Of a stretch of DNA of 64,000 nucleotides, positions 11,369-25,242 are shown one piece after another. The position numbers and the translations under genes are program-made. Position 1 is the stretch's first letter. Every line of letters starts with the position of its first letter. The stretch spans positions 50,081,878 through 50,145,877 of the forward strand of contig NC_086386.1 in assembly GCF_036588685.1 (NCBI RefSeq), read 5' to 3'. The notes beneath the pieces are model-generated. The model saw only the letters and a program-made list of their open reading frames with translations, was not told the origin of the DNA and did no database searches. The stretch comes from Mytilus trossulus. Its lineage: Eukaryota > Mollusca > Bivalvia > Mytilida > Mytilidae.

Positions 11369-11532
11369 CAGGGGATAGCGCGAACGCAGTCCCCCACACT
11401 AAAAAATTGCGTACCCGAGTTGCCCACATTTGGGGCAATCGCAGGCTTCAGCCTAACCGGAGTGCAATGGAAAGGCCTCGACCTGGGGAGACCGCCTTTT
11501 TGATCACGGTGCTCCCTGTACCAGGTAAGTAT
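11369..11532 (-). ncRNA. U1: U1 snRNA, copy 9
   Basis: Complete 164-nt copy in type B spacer. Confidence 0.96.
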
Positions 11533-12665
11533 GCTTGGATATCTGACATTTGTCCATTTGAGTAAATCAGGAGTAACTTTATAAAGAGGTATTCGAACAT
11601 ATTATAGTCAGCCGATACATCAATTTAAAACATACAATAAAAAAAATCGACTTCGCATCGAGGGCCATTTGCCTCCTTCCACTGATTTCATTGAAACACG
11701 TTGGAGTATTAAAGACCGGGACACTTTTTCAGGACGATTTGTTGAAAGGGACCAAATAAAGTAGGATAACTCTGTGGATTAAAAACGTACTACGTACGTT
11801 CAGATCGCCATGATGCTTTCACACGGAATATCAATAATTGTTTAAAATTCACTCCTCCGCAATAAAGGAAAAAAAACCAACAAGAACTTTATTGTTTTTC
11901 CCTCCTTCGTCGCTTCAATTTCGTAACTGCCTTTCGTTCATACAACACTGTTTGCTTCTGTTTCGAATTCAGTTACCATTTTTACAGTGTACGCGCAAAA
12001 TTTTAAAATCAAATTTACTCAATTTGGTGCGGGGGAAAAAAATCGACGGCAAAGCAATCATTTGCGTTTAAAATTGATAAAGGAGGGCGACAAAGGTCGC
12101 GAGATTATTTCTTGAATCCGTCCGTGCTGCACATGCAGTTTCCGCTTTTTCAATATAGCCAGGCAAATAAAATACGGCATCACTTTTCATCAAATGCACG
12201 TATTTTCCTCTTATGCAAATTAACAGGTATAGTTGAATTTCATACTATTTCAAATAGAAAAAAATAACTTGCCAACCAAAAACTTGTTTTCATCGTAAAG
12301 CAAATTGAATAAGCTTCCAAACTTAATTTATAGTTTTTACTTGTAGCAAGCGGATTTTTTTTTTTATGTAACTTAAACGGAGAGGCAAAACATGAAATTT
12401 ACGGATGACGAGATAATGATTTAAACAAAACTTACTTATATGAAGTGTAGAAACCAAGTTGTCTGACTGAGAAATTAATTTGCTTCTTTATATCGTATAC
12501 TCAAATTGATGAAATACAATGATATGAAACAAAAGAGTGGAAAACCGGTTTGCGATCATAATTTACGCTACTCCTGAACAGTCTCAGCGTATCAAAGAAA
12601 AAGTTTAACAACAGTTTCAAGTTTTAGTATTTATTGGGAACTTCTCTTTACATTTGATTTATTAA

Positions 12666-12829
12666 CAGGGGATAGCGCGAACGCAGTCCCCCACACTAAA
12701 AAATTGCGTACCCGAGTTGCCCACATTTGGGGCAATCGCAGGCTTCAGCCTAACCGGAGTGCAATGGAAAGGCCTCGACCTGGGGAGACCGCCTTTTTGA
12801 TCACGGTGCTCCCTGTACCAGGTAAGTAT
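12666..12829 (-). ncRNA. U1: U1 snRNA, copy 10
   Basis: Complete 164-nt copy, type B, no difference from copy 9 seen. Confidence 0.96.
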
Positions 12830-13962
12830 GCTTGGATATCTGACATTTGTCCATTTGAGTAAATCAGGAGTAACTTTATAAAGAGGTATTCGAACATATT
12901 ATAGTCAGCCGATACATCAATTTAAAACATACAATAAAAAAAATCGACTTCGCATCGAGGGCCATTTGCCTCCTTCCACTGATTTCATTGAAACACGTTG
13001 GAGTATTAAAGACCGGGACACTTTTTCAGGACGATTTGTTGAAAGGGACCAAATAAAGTAGGATAACTCTGTGGATTAAAAACGTACTACGTACGTTCAG
13101 ATCGCCATGATGCTTTCACACGGAATATCAATAATTGTTTAAAATTCACTCCTCCGCAATAAAGGAAAAAAAACCAACAAGAACTTTATTGTTTTTCCCT
13201 CCTTCGTCGCTTCAATTTCGTAACTGCCTTTCGTTCATACAACACTGTTTGCTTCTGTTTCGAATTCAGTTACCATTTTTACAGTGTACGCGCAAAATTT
13301 TAAAATCAAATTTACTCAATTTGGTGCGGGGGAAAAAAATCGACGGCAAAGCAATCATTTGCGTTTAAAATTGATAAAGGAGGGCGACAAAGGTCGCGAG
13401 ATTATTTCTTGAATCCGTCCGTGCTGCACATGCAGTTTCCGCTTTTTCAATATAGCCAGGCAAATAAAATACGGCATCACTTTTCATCAAATGCACGTAT
13501 TTTCCTCTTATGCAAATTAACAGGTATAGTTGAATTTCATACTATTTCAAATAGAAAAAAATAACTTGCCAACCAAAAACTTGTTTTCATCGTAAAGCAA
13601 ATTGAATAAGCTTCCAAACTTAATTTATAGTTTTTACTTGTAGCAAGCGGATTTTTTTTTTTATGTAACTTAAACGGAGAGGCAAAACATGAAATTTACG
13701 GATGACGAGATAATGATTTAAACAAAACTTACTTATATGAAGTGTAGAAACCAAGTTGTCTGACTGAGAAATTAATTTGCTTCTTTATATCGTATACTCA
13801 AATTGATGAAATACAATGATATGAAACAAAAGAGTGGAAAACCGGTTTGCGATCATAATTTACGCTACTCCTGAACAGTCTCAGCGTATCAAAGAAAAAG
13901 TTTAACAACAGTTTCAAGTTTTAGTATTTATTGGGAACTTCTCTTTACATTTGATTTATTAA

Positions 13963-14126
13963 CAGGGGATAGCGCGAACGCAGTCCCCCACACTAAAAAA
14001 TTGCGTACCCGAGTTGCCCACATTTGGGGCAATCGCAGGCTTCAGCCTAACCGGAGTGCAATGGAAAGGCCTCGACCTGGGGAGACCGCCTTTTTGATCA
14101 CGGTGCTCCCTGTACCAGGTAAGTAT
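13963..14126 (-). ncRNA. U1: U1 snRNA, copy 11
   Basis: Complete 164-nt copy, type B. Confidence 0.96.
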
Positions 14127-15259
14127 GCTTGGATATCTGACATTTGTCCATTTGAGTAAATCAGGAGTAACTTTATAAAGAGGTATTCGAACATATTATA
14201 GTCAGCCGATACATCAATTTAAAACATACAATAAAAAAAATCGACTTCGCATCGAGGGCCATTTGCCTCCTTCCACTGATTTCATTGAAACACGTTGGAG
14301 TATTAAAGACCGGGACACTTTTTCAGGACGATTTGTTGAAAGGGACCAAATAAAGTAGGATAACTCTGTGGATTAAAAACGTACTACGTACGTTCAGATC
14401 GCCATGATGCTTTCACACGGAATATCAATAATTGTTTAAAATTCACTCCTCCGCAATAAAGGAAAAAAAACCAACAAGAACTTTATTGTTTTTCCCTCCT
14501 TCGTCGCTTCAATTTCGTAACTGCCTTTCGTTCATACAACACTGTTTGCTTCTGTTTCGAATTCAGTTACCATTTTTACAGTGTACGCGCAAAATTTTAA
14601 AATCAAATTTACTCAATTTGGTGCGGGGGAAAAAAATCGACGGCAAAGCAATCATTTGCGTTTAAAATTGATAAAGGAGGGCGACAAAGGTCGCGAGATT
14701 ATTTCTTGAATCCGTCCGTGCTGCACATGCAGTTTCCGCTTTTTCAATATAGCCAGGCAAATAAAATACGGCATCACTTTTCATCAAATGCACGTATTTT
14801 CCTCTTATGCAAATTAACAGGTATAGTTGAATTTCATACTATTTCAAATAGAAAAAAATAACTTGCCAACCAAAAACTTGTTTTCATCGTAAAGCAAATT
14901 GAATAAGCTTCCAAACTTAATTTATAGTTTTTACTTGTAGCAAGCGGATTTTTTTTTTTATGTAACTTAAACGGAGAGGCAAAACATGAAATTTACGGAT
15001 GACGAGATAATGATTTAAACAAAACTTACTTATATGAAGTGTAGAAACCAAGTTGTCTGACTGAGAAATTAATTTGCTTCTTTATATCGTATACTCAAAT
15101 TGATGAAATACAATGATATGAAACAAAAGAGTGGAAAACCGGTTTGCGATCATAATTTACGCTACTCCTGAACAGTCTCAGCGTATCAAAGAAAAAGTTT
15201 AACAACAGTTTCAAGTTTTAGTATTTATTGGGAACTTCTCTTTACATTTGATTTATTAA

Positions 15260-15423
15260 CAGGGGATAGCGCGAACGCAGTCCCCCACACTAAAAAATTG
15301 CGTACCCGAGTTGCCCACATTTGGGGCAATCGCAGGCTTCAGCCTAACCGGAGTGCAATGGAAAGGCCTCGACCTGGGGAGACCGCCTTTTTGATCACGG
15401 TGCTCCCTGTACCAGGTAAGTAT
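15260..15423 (-). ncRNA. U1: U1 snRNA, copy 12
   Basis: Complete 164-nt copy, type B. Confidence 0.96.
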
Positions 15424-16556
15424 GCTTGGATATCTGACATTTGTCCATTTGAGTAAATCAGGAGTAACTTTATAAAGAGGTATTCGAACATATTATAGTC
15501 AGCCGATACATCAATTTAAAACATACAATAAAAAAAATCGACTTCGCATCGAGGGCCATTTGCCTCCTTCCACTGATTTCATTGAAACACGTTGGAGTAT
15601 TAAAGACCGGGACACTTTTTCAGGACGATTTGTTGAAAGGGACCAAATAAAGTAGGATAACTCTGTGGATTAAAAACGTACTACGTACGTTCAGATCGCC
15701 ATGATGCTTTCACACGGAATATCAATAATTGTTTAAAATTCACTCCTCCGCAATAAAGGAAAAAAAACCAACAAGAACTTTATTGTTTTTCCCTCCTTCG
15801 TCGCTTCAATTTCGTAACTGCCTTTCGTTCATACAACACTGTTTGCTTCTGTTTCGAATTCAGTTACCATTTTTACAGTGTACGCGCAAAATTTTAAAAT
15901 CAAATTTACTCAATTTGGTGCGGGGGAAAAAAATCGACGGCAAAGCAATCATTTGCGTTTAAAATTGATAAAGGAGGGCGACAAAGGTCGCGAGATTATT
16001 TCTTGAATCCGTCCGTGCTGCACATGCAGTTTCCGCTTTTTCAATATAGCCAGGCAAATAAAATACGGCATCACTTTTCATCAAATGCACGTATTTTCCT
16101 CTTATGCAAATTAACAGGTATAGTTGAATTTCATACTATTTCAAATAGAAAAAAATAACTTGCCAACCAAAAACTTGTTTTCATCGTAAAGCAAATTGAA
16201 TAAGCTTCCAAACTTAATTTATAGTTTTTACTTGTAGCAAGCGGATTTTTTTTTTTATGTAACTTAAACGGAGAGGCAAAACATGAAATTTACGGATGAC
16301 GAGATAATGATTTAAACAAAACTTACTTATATGAAGTGTAGAAACCAAGTTGTCTGACTGAGAAATTAATTTGCTTCTTTATATCGTATACTCAAATTGA
16401 TGAAATACAATGATATGAAACAAAAGAGTGGAAAACCGGTTTGCGATCATAATTTACGCTACTCCTGAACAGTCTCAGCGTATCAAAGAAAAAGTTTAAC
16501 AACAGTTTCAAGTTTTAGTATTTATTGGGAACTTCTCTTTACATTTGATTTATTAA

Positions 16557-16720
16557 CAGGGGATAGCGCGAACGCAGTCCCCCACACTAAAAAATTGCGT
16601 ACCCGAGTTGCCCACATTTGGGGCAATCGCAGGCTTCAGCCTAACCGGAGTGCAATGGAAAGGCCTCGACCTGGGGAGACCGCCTTTTTGATCACGGTGC
16701 TCCCTGTACCAGGTAAGTAT
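16557..16720 (-). ncRNA. U1: U1 snRNA, copy 13
   Basis: Complete 164-nt copy, type B. Confidence 0.96.
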
Positions 16721-17853
16721 GCTTGGATATCTGACATTTGTCCATTTGAGTAAATCAGGAGTAACTTTATAAAGAGGTATTCGAACATATTATAGTCAGC
16801 CGATACATCAATTTAAAACATACAATAAAAAAAATCGACTTCGCATCGAGGGCCATTTGCCTCCTTCCACTGATTTCATTGAAACACGTTGGAGTATTAA
16901 AGACCGGGACACTTTTTCAGGACGATTTGTTGAAAGGGACCAAATAAAGTAGGATAACTCTGTGGATTAAAAACGTACTACGTACGTTCAGATCGCCATG
17001 ATGCTTTCACACGGAATATCAATAATTGTTTAAAATTCACTCCTCCGCAATAAAGGAAAAAAAACCAACAAGAACTTTATTGTTTTTCCCTCCTTCGTCG
17101 CTTCAATTTCGTAACTGCCTTTCGTTCATACAACACTGTTTGCTTCTGTTTCGAATTCAGTTACCATTTTTACAGTGTACGCGCAAAATTTTAAAATCAA
17201 ATTTACTCAATTTGGTGCGGGGGAAAAAAATCGACGGCAAAGCAATCATTTGCGTTTAAAATTGATAAAGGAGGGCGACAAAGGTCGCGAGATTATTTCT
17301 TGAATCCGTCCGTGCTGCACATGCAGTTTCCGCTTTTTCAATATAGCCAGGCAAATAAAATACGGCATCACTTTTCATCAAATGCACGTATTTTCCTCTT
17401 ATGCAAATTAACAGGTATAGTTGAATTTCATACTATTTCAAATAGAAAAAAATAACTTGCCAACCAAAAACTTGTTTTCATCGTAAAGCAAATTGAATAA
17501 GCTTCCAAACTTAATTTATAGTTTTTACTTGTAGCAAGCGGATTTTTTTTTTTATGTAACTTAAACGGAGAGGCAAAACATGAAATTTACGGATGACGAG
17601 ATAATGATTTAAACAAAACTTACTTATATGAAGTGTAGAAACCAAGTTGTCTGACTGAGAAATTAATTTGCTTCTTTATATCGTATACTCAAATTGATGA
17701 AATACAATGATATGAAACAAAAGAGTGGAAAACCGGTTTGCGATCATAATTTACGCTACTCCTGAACAGTCTCAGCGTATCAAAGAAAAAGTTTAACAAC
17801 AGTTTCAAGTTTTAGTATTTATTGGGAACTTCTCTTTACATTTGATTTATTAA

Positions 17854-18017
17854 CAGGGGATAGCGCGAACGCAGTCCCCCACACTAAAAAATTGCGTACC
17901 CGAGTTGCCCACATTTGGGGCAATCGCAGGCTTCAGCCTAACCGGAGTGCAATGGAAAGGCCTCGACCTGGGGAGACCGCCTTTTTGATCACGGTGCTTC
18001 CTGTACCAGGTAAGTAT
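17854..18017 (-). ncRNA. U1: U1 snRNA, copy 14, G19A variant
   Basis: Full-length copy, type B, with C to T at 17999 on the plus strand, which is G19A in the RNA. G19 pairs with C45 in stem-loop 1, so the change replaces a G-C pair by an A-C mismatch. Confidence 0.94.
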
Positions 18018-19150
18018 GCTTGGATATCTGACATTTGTCCATTTGAGTAAATCAGGAGTAACTTTATAAAGAGGTATTCGAACATATTATAGTCAGCCGA
18101 TACATCAATTTAAAACATACAATAAAAAAAATCGACTTCGCATCGAGGGCCATTTGCCTCCTTCCACTGATTTCATTGAAACACGTTGGAGTATTAAAGA
18201 CCGGGACACTTTTTCAGGACGATTTGTTGAAAGGGACCAAATAAAGTAGGATAACTCTGTGGATTAAAAACGTACTACGTACGTTCAGATCGCCATGATG
18301 CTTTCACACGGAATATCAATAATTGTTTAAAATTCACTCCTCCGCAATAAAGGAAAAAAAACCAACAAGAACTTTATTGTTTTTCCCTCCTTCGTCGCTT
18401 CAATTTCGTAACTGCCTTTCGTTCATACAACACTGTTTGCTTCTGTTTCGAATTCAGTTACCATTTTTACAGTGTACGCGCAAAATTTTAAAATCAAATT
18501 TACTCAATTTGGTGCGGGGGAAAAAAATCGACGGCAAAGCAATCATTTGCGTTTAAAATTGATAAAGGAGGGCGACAAAGGTCGCGAGATTATTTCTTGA
18601 ATCCGTCCGTGCTGCACATGCAGTTTCCGCTTTTTCAATATAGCCAGGCAAATAAAATACGGCATCACTTTTCATCAAATGCACGTATTTTCCTCTTATG
18701 CAAATTAACAGGTATAGTTGAATTTCATACTATTTCAAATAGAAAAAAATAACTTGCCAACCAAAAACTTGTTTTCATCGTAAAGCAAATTGAATAAGCT
18801 TCCAAACTTAATTTATAGTTTTTACTTGTAGCAAGCGGATTTTTTTTTTTATGTAACTTAAACGGAGAGGCAAAACATGAAATTTACGGATGACGAGATA
18901 ATGATTTAAACAAAACTTACTTATATGAAGTGTAGAAACCAAGTTGTCTGACTGAGAAATTAATTTGCTTCTTTATATCGTATACTCAAATTGATGAAAT
19001 ACAATGATATGAAACAAAAGAGTGGAAAACCGGTTTGCGATCATAATTTACGCTACTCCTGAACAGTCTCAGCGTATCAAAGAAAAAGTTTAACAACAGT
19101 TTCAAGTTTTAGTATTTATTGGGAACTTCTCTTTACATTTGATTTATTAA

Positions 19151-19314
19151 CAGGGGATAGCGCGAACGCAGTCCCCCACACTAAAAAATTGCGTACCCGA
19201 GTTGCCCACATTTGGGGCAATCGCAGGCTTCAGCCTAACCGGAGTGCAATGGAAAGGCCTCGACCTGGGGAGACCGCCTTTTTGATCACGGTGCTCCCTG
19301 TACCAGGTAAGTAT
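19151..19314 (-). ncRNA. U1: U1 snRNA, copy 15
   Basis: Complete 164-nt copy, type B. Confidence 0.96.
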
Positions 19315-20447
19315 GCTTGGATATCTGACATTTGTCCATTTGAGTAAATCAGGAGTAACTTTATAAAGAGGTATTCGAACATATTATAGTCAGCCGATAC
19401 ATCAATTTAAAACATACAATAAAAAAAATCGACTTCGCATCGAGGGCCATTTGCCTCCTTCCACTGATTTCATTGAAACACGTTGGAGTATTAAAGACCG
19501 GGACACTTTTTCAGGACGATTTGTTGAAAGGGACCAAATAAAGTAGGATAACTCTGTGGATTAAAAACGTACTACGTACGTTCAGATCGCCATGATGCTT
19601 TCACACGGAATATCAATAATTGTTTAAAATTCACTCCTCCGCAATAAAGGAAAAAAAACCAACAAGAACTTTATTGTTTTTCCCTCCTTCGTCGCTTCAA
19701 TTTCGTAACTGCCTTTCGTTCATACAACACTGTTTGCTTCTGTTTCGAATTCAGTTACCATTTTTACAGTGTACGCGCAAAATTTTAAAATCAAATTTAC
19801 TCAATTTGGTGCGGGGGAAAAAAATCGACGGCAAAGCAATCATTTGCGTTTAAAATTGATAAAGGAGGGCGACAAAGGTCGCGAGATTATTTCTTGAATC
19901 CGTCCGTGCTGCACATGCAGTTTCCGCTTTTTCAATATAGCCAGGCAAATAAAATACGGCATCACTTTTCATCAAATGCACGTATTTTCCTCTTATGCAA
20001 ATTAACAGGTATAGTTGAATTTCATACTATTTCAAATAGAAAAAAATAACTTGCCAACCAAAAACTTGTTTTCATCGTAAAGCAAATTGAATAAGCTTCC
20101 AAACTTAATTTATAGTTTTTACTTGTAGCAAGCGGATTTTTTTTTTTATGTAACTTAAACGGAGAGGCAAAACATGAAATTTACGGATGACGAGATAATG
20201 ATTTAAACAAAACTTACTTATATGAAGTGTAGAAACCAAGTTGTCTGACTGAGAAATTAATTTGCTTCTTTATATCGTATACTCAAATTGATGAAATACA
20301 ATGATATGAAACAAAAGAGTGGAAAACCGGTTTGCGATCATAATTTACGCTACTCCTGAACAGTCTCAGCGTATCAAAGAAAAAGTTTAACAACAGTTTC
20401 AAGTTTTAGTATTTATTGGGAACTTCTCTTTACATTTGATTTATTAA

Positions 20448-20611
20448 CAGGGGATAGCGCGAACGCAGTCCCCCACACTAAAAAATTGCGTACCCGAGTT
20501 GCCCACATTTGGGGCAATCGCAGGCTTCAGCCTAACCGGAGTGCAATGGAAAGGCCTCGACCTGGGGAGACCGCCTTTTTGATCACGGTGCTCCCTGTAC
20601 CAGGTAAGTAT
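20448..20611 (-). ncRNA. U1: U1 snRNA, copy 16
   Basis: Complete 164-nt copy, type B. Confidence 0.96.
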
Positions 20612-21745
20612 GCTTGGATATCTGACATTTGTCCATTTGAGTAAATCAGGAGTAACTTTATAAAGAGGTATTCGAACATATTATAGTCAGCCGATACATC
20701 AATTTAAAACATACAATAAAAAAAATCGACTTCGCATCGAGGGCCATTTGCCTCCTTCCACTGATTTCATTGAAACACGTTGGAGTATTAAAGACCGGGA
20801 CACTTTTTCAGGACGATTTGTTGAAAGGGACCAAATAAAGTAGGATAACTCTGTGGATTAAAAACGTACTACGTACGTTCAGATCGCCATGATGCTTTCA
20901 CACGGAATATCAATAATTGTTTAAAATTCACTCCTCCGCAATAAAGGAAAAAAAAACCAACAAGAACTTTATTGTTTTTCCCTCCTTCGTCGCTTCAATT
21001 TCGTAACTGCCTTTCGTTCATACAACACTGTTTGCTTCTGTTTCGAATTCAGTTACCATTTTTACAGTGTACGCGCAAAATTTTAAAATCAAATTTACTC
21101 AATTTGGTGCGGGGGAAAAAAATCGACGGCAAAGCAATCATTTGCGTTTAAAATTGATAAAGGAGGGCGACAAAGGTCGCGAGATTATTTCTTGAATCCG
21201 TCCGTGCTGCACATGCAGTTTCCGCTTTTTCAATATAGCCAGGCAAATAAAATACGGCATCACTTTTCATCAAATGCACGTATTTTCCTCTTATGCAAAT
21301 TAACAGGTATAGTTGAATTTCATACTATTTCAAATAGAAAAAAATAACTTGCCAACCAAAAACTTGTTTTCATCGTAAAGCAAATTGAATAAGCTTCCAA
21401 ACTTAATTTATAGTTTTTACTTGTAGCAAGCGGATTTTTTTTTTTATGTAACTTAAACGGAGAGGCAAAACATGAAATTTACGGATGACGAGATAATGAT
21501 TTAAACAAAACTTACTTATATGAAGTGTAGAAACCAAGTTGTCTGACTGAGAAATTAATTTGCTTCTTTATATCGTATACTCAAATTGATGAAATACAAT
21601 GATATGAAACAAAAGAGTGGAAAACCGGTTTGCGATCATAATTTACGCTACTCCTGAACAGTCTCAGCGTATCAAAGAAAAAGTTTAACAACAGTTTCAA
21701 GTTTTAGTATTTATTGGGAACTTCTCTTTACATTTGATTTATTAA

Positions 21746-21909
21746 CAGGGGATAGCGCGAACGCAGTCCCCCACACTAAAAAATTGCGTACCCGAGTTGC
21801 CCACATTTGGGGCAATCGCAGGCTTCAGCCTAACCGGAGTGCAATGGAAAGGCCTCGACCTGGGGAGACCGCCTTTTTGATCACGGTGCTCCCTGTACCA
21901 GGTAAGTAT
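21746..21909 (-). ncRNA. U1: U1 snRNA, copy 17
   Basis: Complete 164-nt copy, type B. Its upstream region is cut by the gap 82 bp from the gene, so the palindromic proximal element is present but the distal dyad is not in the sequence. Confidence 0.95.
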
Positions 21910-21991
21910 GCTTGGATATCTGACATTTGTCCATTTGAGTAAATCAGGAGTAACTTTATAAAGAGGTATTCGAACATATTATAGTCAGCCG

Positions 21992-22091
21992 NNNNNNNNN
22001 NNNNNNNNNNNNNNNNNNNNNNNNNNNNNNNNNNNNNNNNNNNNNNNNNNNNNNNNNNNNNNNNNNNNNNNNNNNNNNNNNNNNNNNNNNN
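21992..22091. other. Assembly gap (100 N)
   Basis: A run of exactly 100 N. In unit phase about 650 bp is missing at minimum, with no U1 gene in that minimal segment. More whole units may be missing. The change from type B to type C falls inside this gap. Confidence 0.98.
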
Positions 22092-22493
22092 AATAATTTG
22101 CCAACCAAAAACTTGTTTTCATCGTAAAGCAAATTGAATAAGCTTTCAAACTTAATTTATAGTTTTTACTTGTAACAAGCGGATTTTTTGTCATGTTACT
22201 TAAATGGAGAGGCAAAACTTGAAATTTACGGATGACGAGATAATAATTTAAAACAAAACTTACTGATATGAAGTGTAGAAACCAAGTTGTGTGACTGAGA
22301 AATTAATTTGCTTCTTTATATCGTATACTCAAATTGATGAAATACAATGATATGAAACAAAAGAGTGGAAAACCGGTTTGCGATCACAATTTACGCTACT
22401 CCTGAACAGTCTCAGCGTACCAAAGAAAAAGTTTAACAACAGTTTCAAGTTTTAGGATTTATTGGGAACTTCTCTTTACATTTGATATATTAA

Positions 22494-22657
22494 CAGGGGA
22501 TAGCGCGAACGCAGTCCCCCACACTAAAAAATTGCGTACCCGAGTTGCCCACATTTGGGGCAATCGCAGGCTTCAGCCTAACCGGAGTGCAATGGAAAGG
22601 CCTCGACCTGGGGAGACCGCCTTTTTGATCACGGTGCTCCCTGTACCAGGTAAGTAT
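22494..22657 (-). ncRNA. U1: U1 snRNA, copy 18
   Basis: Complete 164-nt copy, first of type C. Its upstream spacer has one A fewer in the AATAAAAAAA run than other type C units. Confidence 0.96.
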
Positions 22658-23785
22658 GCTTGGATATCTGACATTTGTCCATTTGAGTAAATCAGGAGTA
22701 ACTTTATAAAGAGGTATTCGAACATATTATAGTCAGCCGATACATCAGTTTAAAACATACAATAAAAAAATCGACTTCGCATCGAGAGCCATTTGCCTCC
22801 TTCCACTGATTTCATTGAAACACGTTGGTGTATTAAAGACCGGGACACTTTTTCAGGACGATTTGTTGAAAGGGACCAAATAAAGTAGGATAACTCTGTG
22901 GATTAAAAACGTACTATGTACGTTCAGATCGCCATGATGCTTTCACACGGAATATCAATAGTTTACAATTCACTCCTCCGCAATAAATTAAAAAAAATTC
23001 AACAAGAACTTTATTGTTTTTCCCTCTTTCGTCGCTTCAATTTCGTAACTGCCTTTCGTTCATACAACACTGTTTGCTTCTGTTTCGTATTCAGTTACCA
23101 TTTTTACAGTGTACGCGCAAAATTTTAAAATCAAATTTATTCAATTTGGTGCGAGGGAAAAAAATCGACGGCAAAGCAATCATTTGCGTTTGAAATTGAT
23201 AAAGGAGGGCGACAAAGGTCGCGAGATTATTTCTTGAATCCGTCCATGCTGCACATGCAGTTTCCGCTTTTTCAATATAGCCAGGCAAATAAAATACGGC
23301 ATCACTTTTCATCAAATGCACGTATTTTCCTCTTATGCAATTTACCCGGTATAGTTGAATTTCATATTATTTCAAATAGAAAAAATAATTTGCCAACCAA
23401 AAACTTGTTTTCATCGTAAAGCAAATTGAATAAGCTTTCAAACTTAATTTATAGTTTTTACTTGTAACAAGCGGATTTTTTGTCATGTTACTTAAATGGA
23501 GAGGCAAAACTTGAAATTTACGGATGACGAGATAATAATTTAAAACAAAACTTACTGATATGAAGTGTAGAAACCAAGTTGTGTGACTGAGAAATTAATT
23601 TGCTTCTTTATATCGTATACTCAAATTGATGAAATACAATGATATGAAACAAAAGAGTGGAAAACCGGTTTGCGATCACAATTTACGCTACTCCTGAACA
23701 GTCTCAGCGTACCAAAGAAAAAGTTTAACAACAGTTTCAAGTTTTAGGATTTATTGGGAACTTCTCTTTACATTTGATATATTAA

Positions 23786-23949
23786 CAGGGGATAGCGCGA
23801 ACGCAGTCCCCCACACTAAAAAATTGCGTACCCGAGTTGCCCACATTTGGGGCAATCGCAGGCTTCAGCCTAACCGGAGTGCAATGGAAAGGCCTCGACC
23901 TGGGGAGACCGCCTTTTTGATCACGGTGCTCCCTGTACCAGGTAAGTAT
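23786..23949 (-). ncRNA. U1: U1 snRNA, copy 19
   Basis: Complete 164-nt copy, type C. Confidence 0.96.
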
Positions 23950-25078
23950 GCTTGGATATCTGACATTTGTCCATTTGAGTAAATCAGGAGTAACTTTATA
24001 AAGAGGTATTCGAACATATTATAGTCAGCCGATACATCAGTTTAAAACATACAATAAAAAAAATCGACTTCGCATCGAGAGCCATTTGCCTCCTTCCACT
24101 GATTTCATTGAAACACGTTGGTGTATTAAAGACCGGGACACTTTTTCAGGACGATTTGTTGAAAGGGACCAAATAAAGTAGGATAACTCTGTGGATTAAA
24201 AACGTACTATGTACGTTCAGATCGCCATGATGCTTTCACACGGAATATCAATAGTTTACAATTCACTCCTCCGCAATAAATTAAAAAAAATTCAACAAGA
24301 ACTTTATTGTTTTTCCCTCTTTCGTCGCTTCAATTTCGTAACTGCCTTTCGTTCATACAACACTGTTTGCTTCTGTTTCGTATTCAGTTACCATTTTTAC
24401 AGTGTACGCGCAAAATTTTAAAATCAAATTTATTCAATTTGGTGCGAGGGAAAAAAATCGACGGCAAAGCAATCATTTGCGTTTGAAATTGATAAAGGAG
24501 GGCGACAAAGGTCGCGAGATTATTTCTTGAATCCGTCCATGCTGCACATGCAGTTTCCGCTTTTTCAATATAGCCAGGCAAATAAAATACGGCATCACTT
24601 TTCATCAAATGCACGTATTTTCCTCTTATGCAATTTACCCGGTATAGTTGAATTTCATATTATTTCAAATAGAAAAAATAATTTGCCAACCAAAAACTTG
24701 TTTTCATCGTAAAGCAAATTGAATAAGCTTTCAAACTTAATTTATAGTTTTTACTTGTAACAAGCGGATTTTTTGTCATGTTACTTAAATGGAGAGGCAA
24801 AACTTGAAATTTACGGATGACGAGATAATAATTTAAAACAAAACTTACTGATATGAAGTGTAGAAACCAAGTTGTGTGACTGAGAAATTAATTTGCTTCT
24901 TTATATCGTATACTCAAATTGATGAAATACAATGATATGAAACAAAAGAGTGGAAAACCGGTTTGCGATCACAATTTACGCTACTCCTGAACAGTCTCAG
25001 CGTACCAAAGAAAAAGTTTAACAACAGTTTCAAGTTTTAGGATTTATTGGGAACTTCTCTTTACATTTGATATATTAA

Positions 25079-25242
25079 CAGGGGATAGCGCGAACGCAGT
25101 CCCCCACACTAAAAAATTGCGTACCCGAGTTGCCCACATTTGGGGCAATCGCAGGCTTCAGCCTAACCGGAGTGCAATGGAAAGGCCTCGACCTGGGGAG
25201 ACCGCCTTTTTGATCACGGTGCTCCCTGTACCAGGTAAGTAT
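25079..25242 (-). ncRNA. U1: U1 snRNA, copy 20
   Basis: Complete 164-nt copy, type C. Confidence 0.96.

Larger units (their letters stand above)
10236..21991 (-). repeat. U1 snRNA tandem array, type B block (1297-bp units)
   Basis: Copies 9-17 lie at a spacing of 1297-1298 bp. Type B markers are GAGGGCCATTTG, TTGGAGTATT, GTGCGGGGGAAAAAAATCG, GATAATGATTTAAACAAAAC and GATCATAATTTACG. The units are nearly identical to one another. The 77-codon plus-strand ORF found once per unit starts at TTG, overlaps no known domain and disappears with small indels in other subtypes, so I do not call it a gene. The block ends at an assembly gap. Confidence 0.93.
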
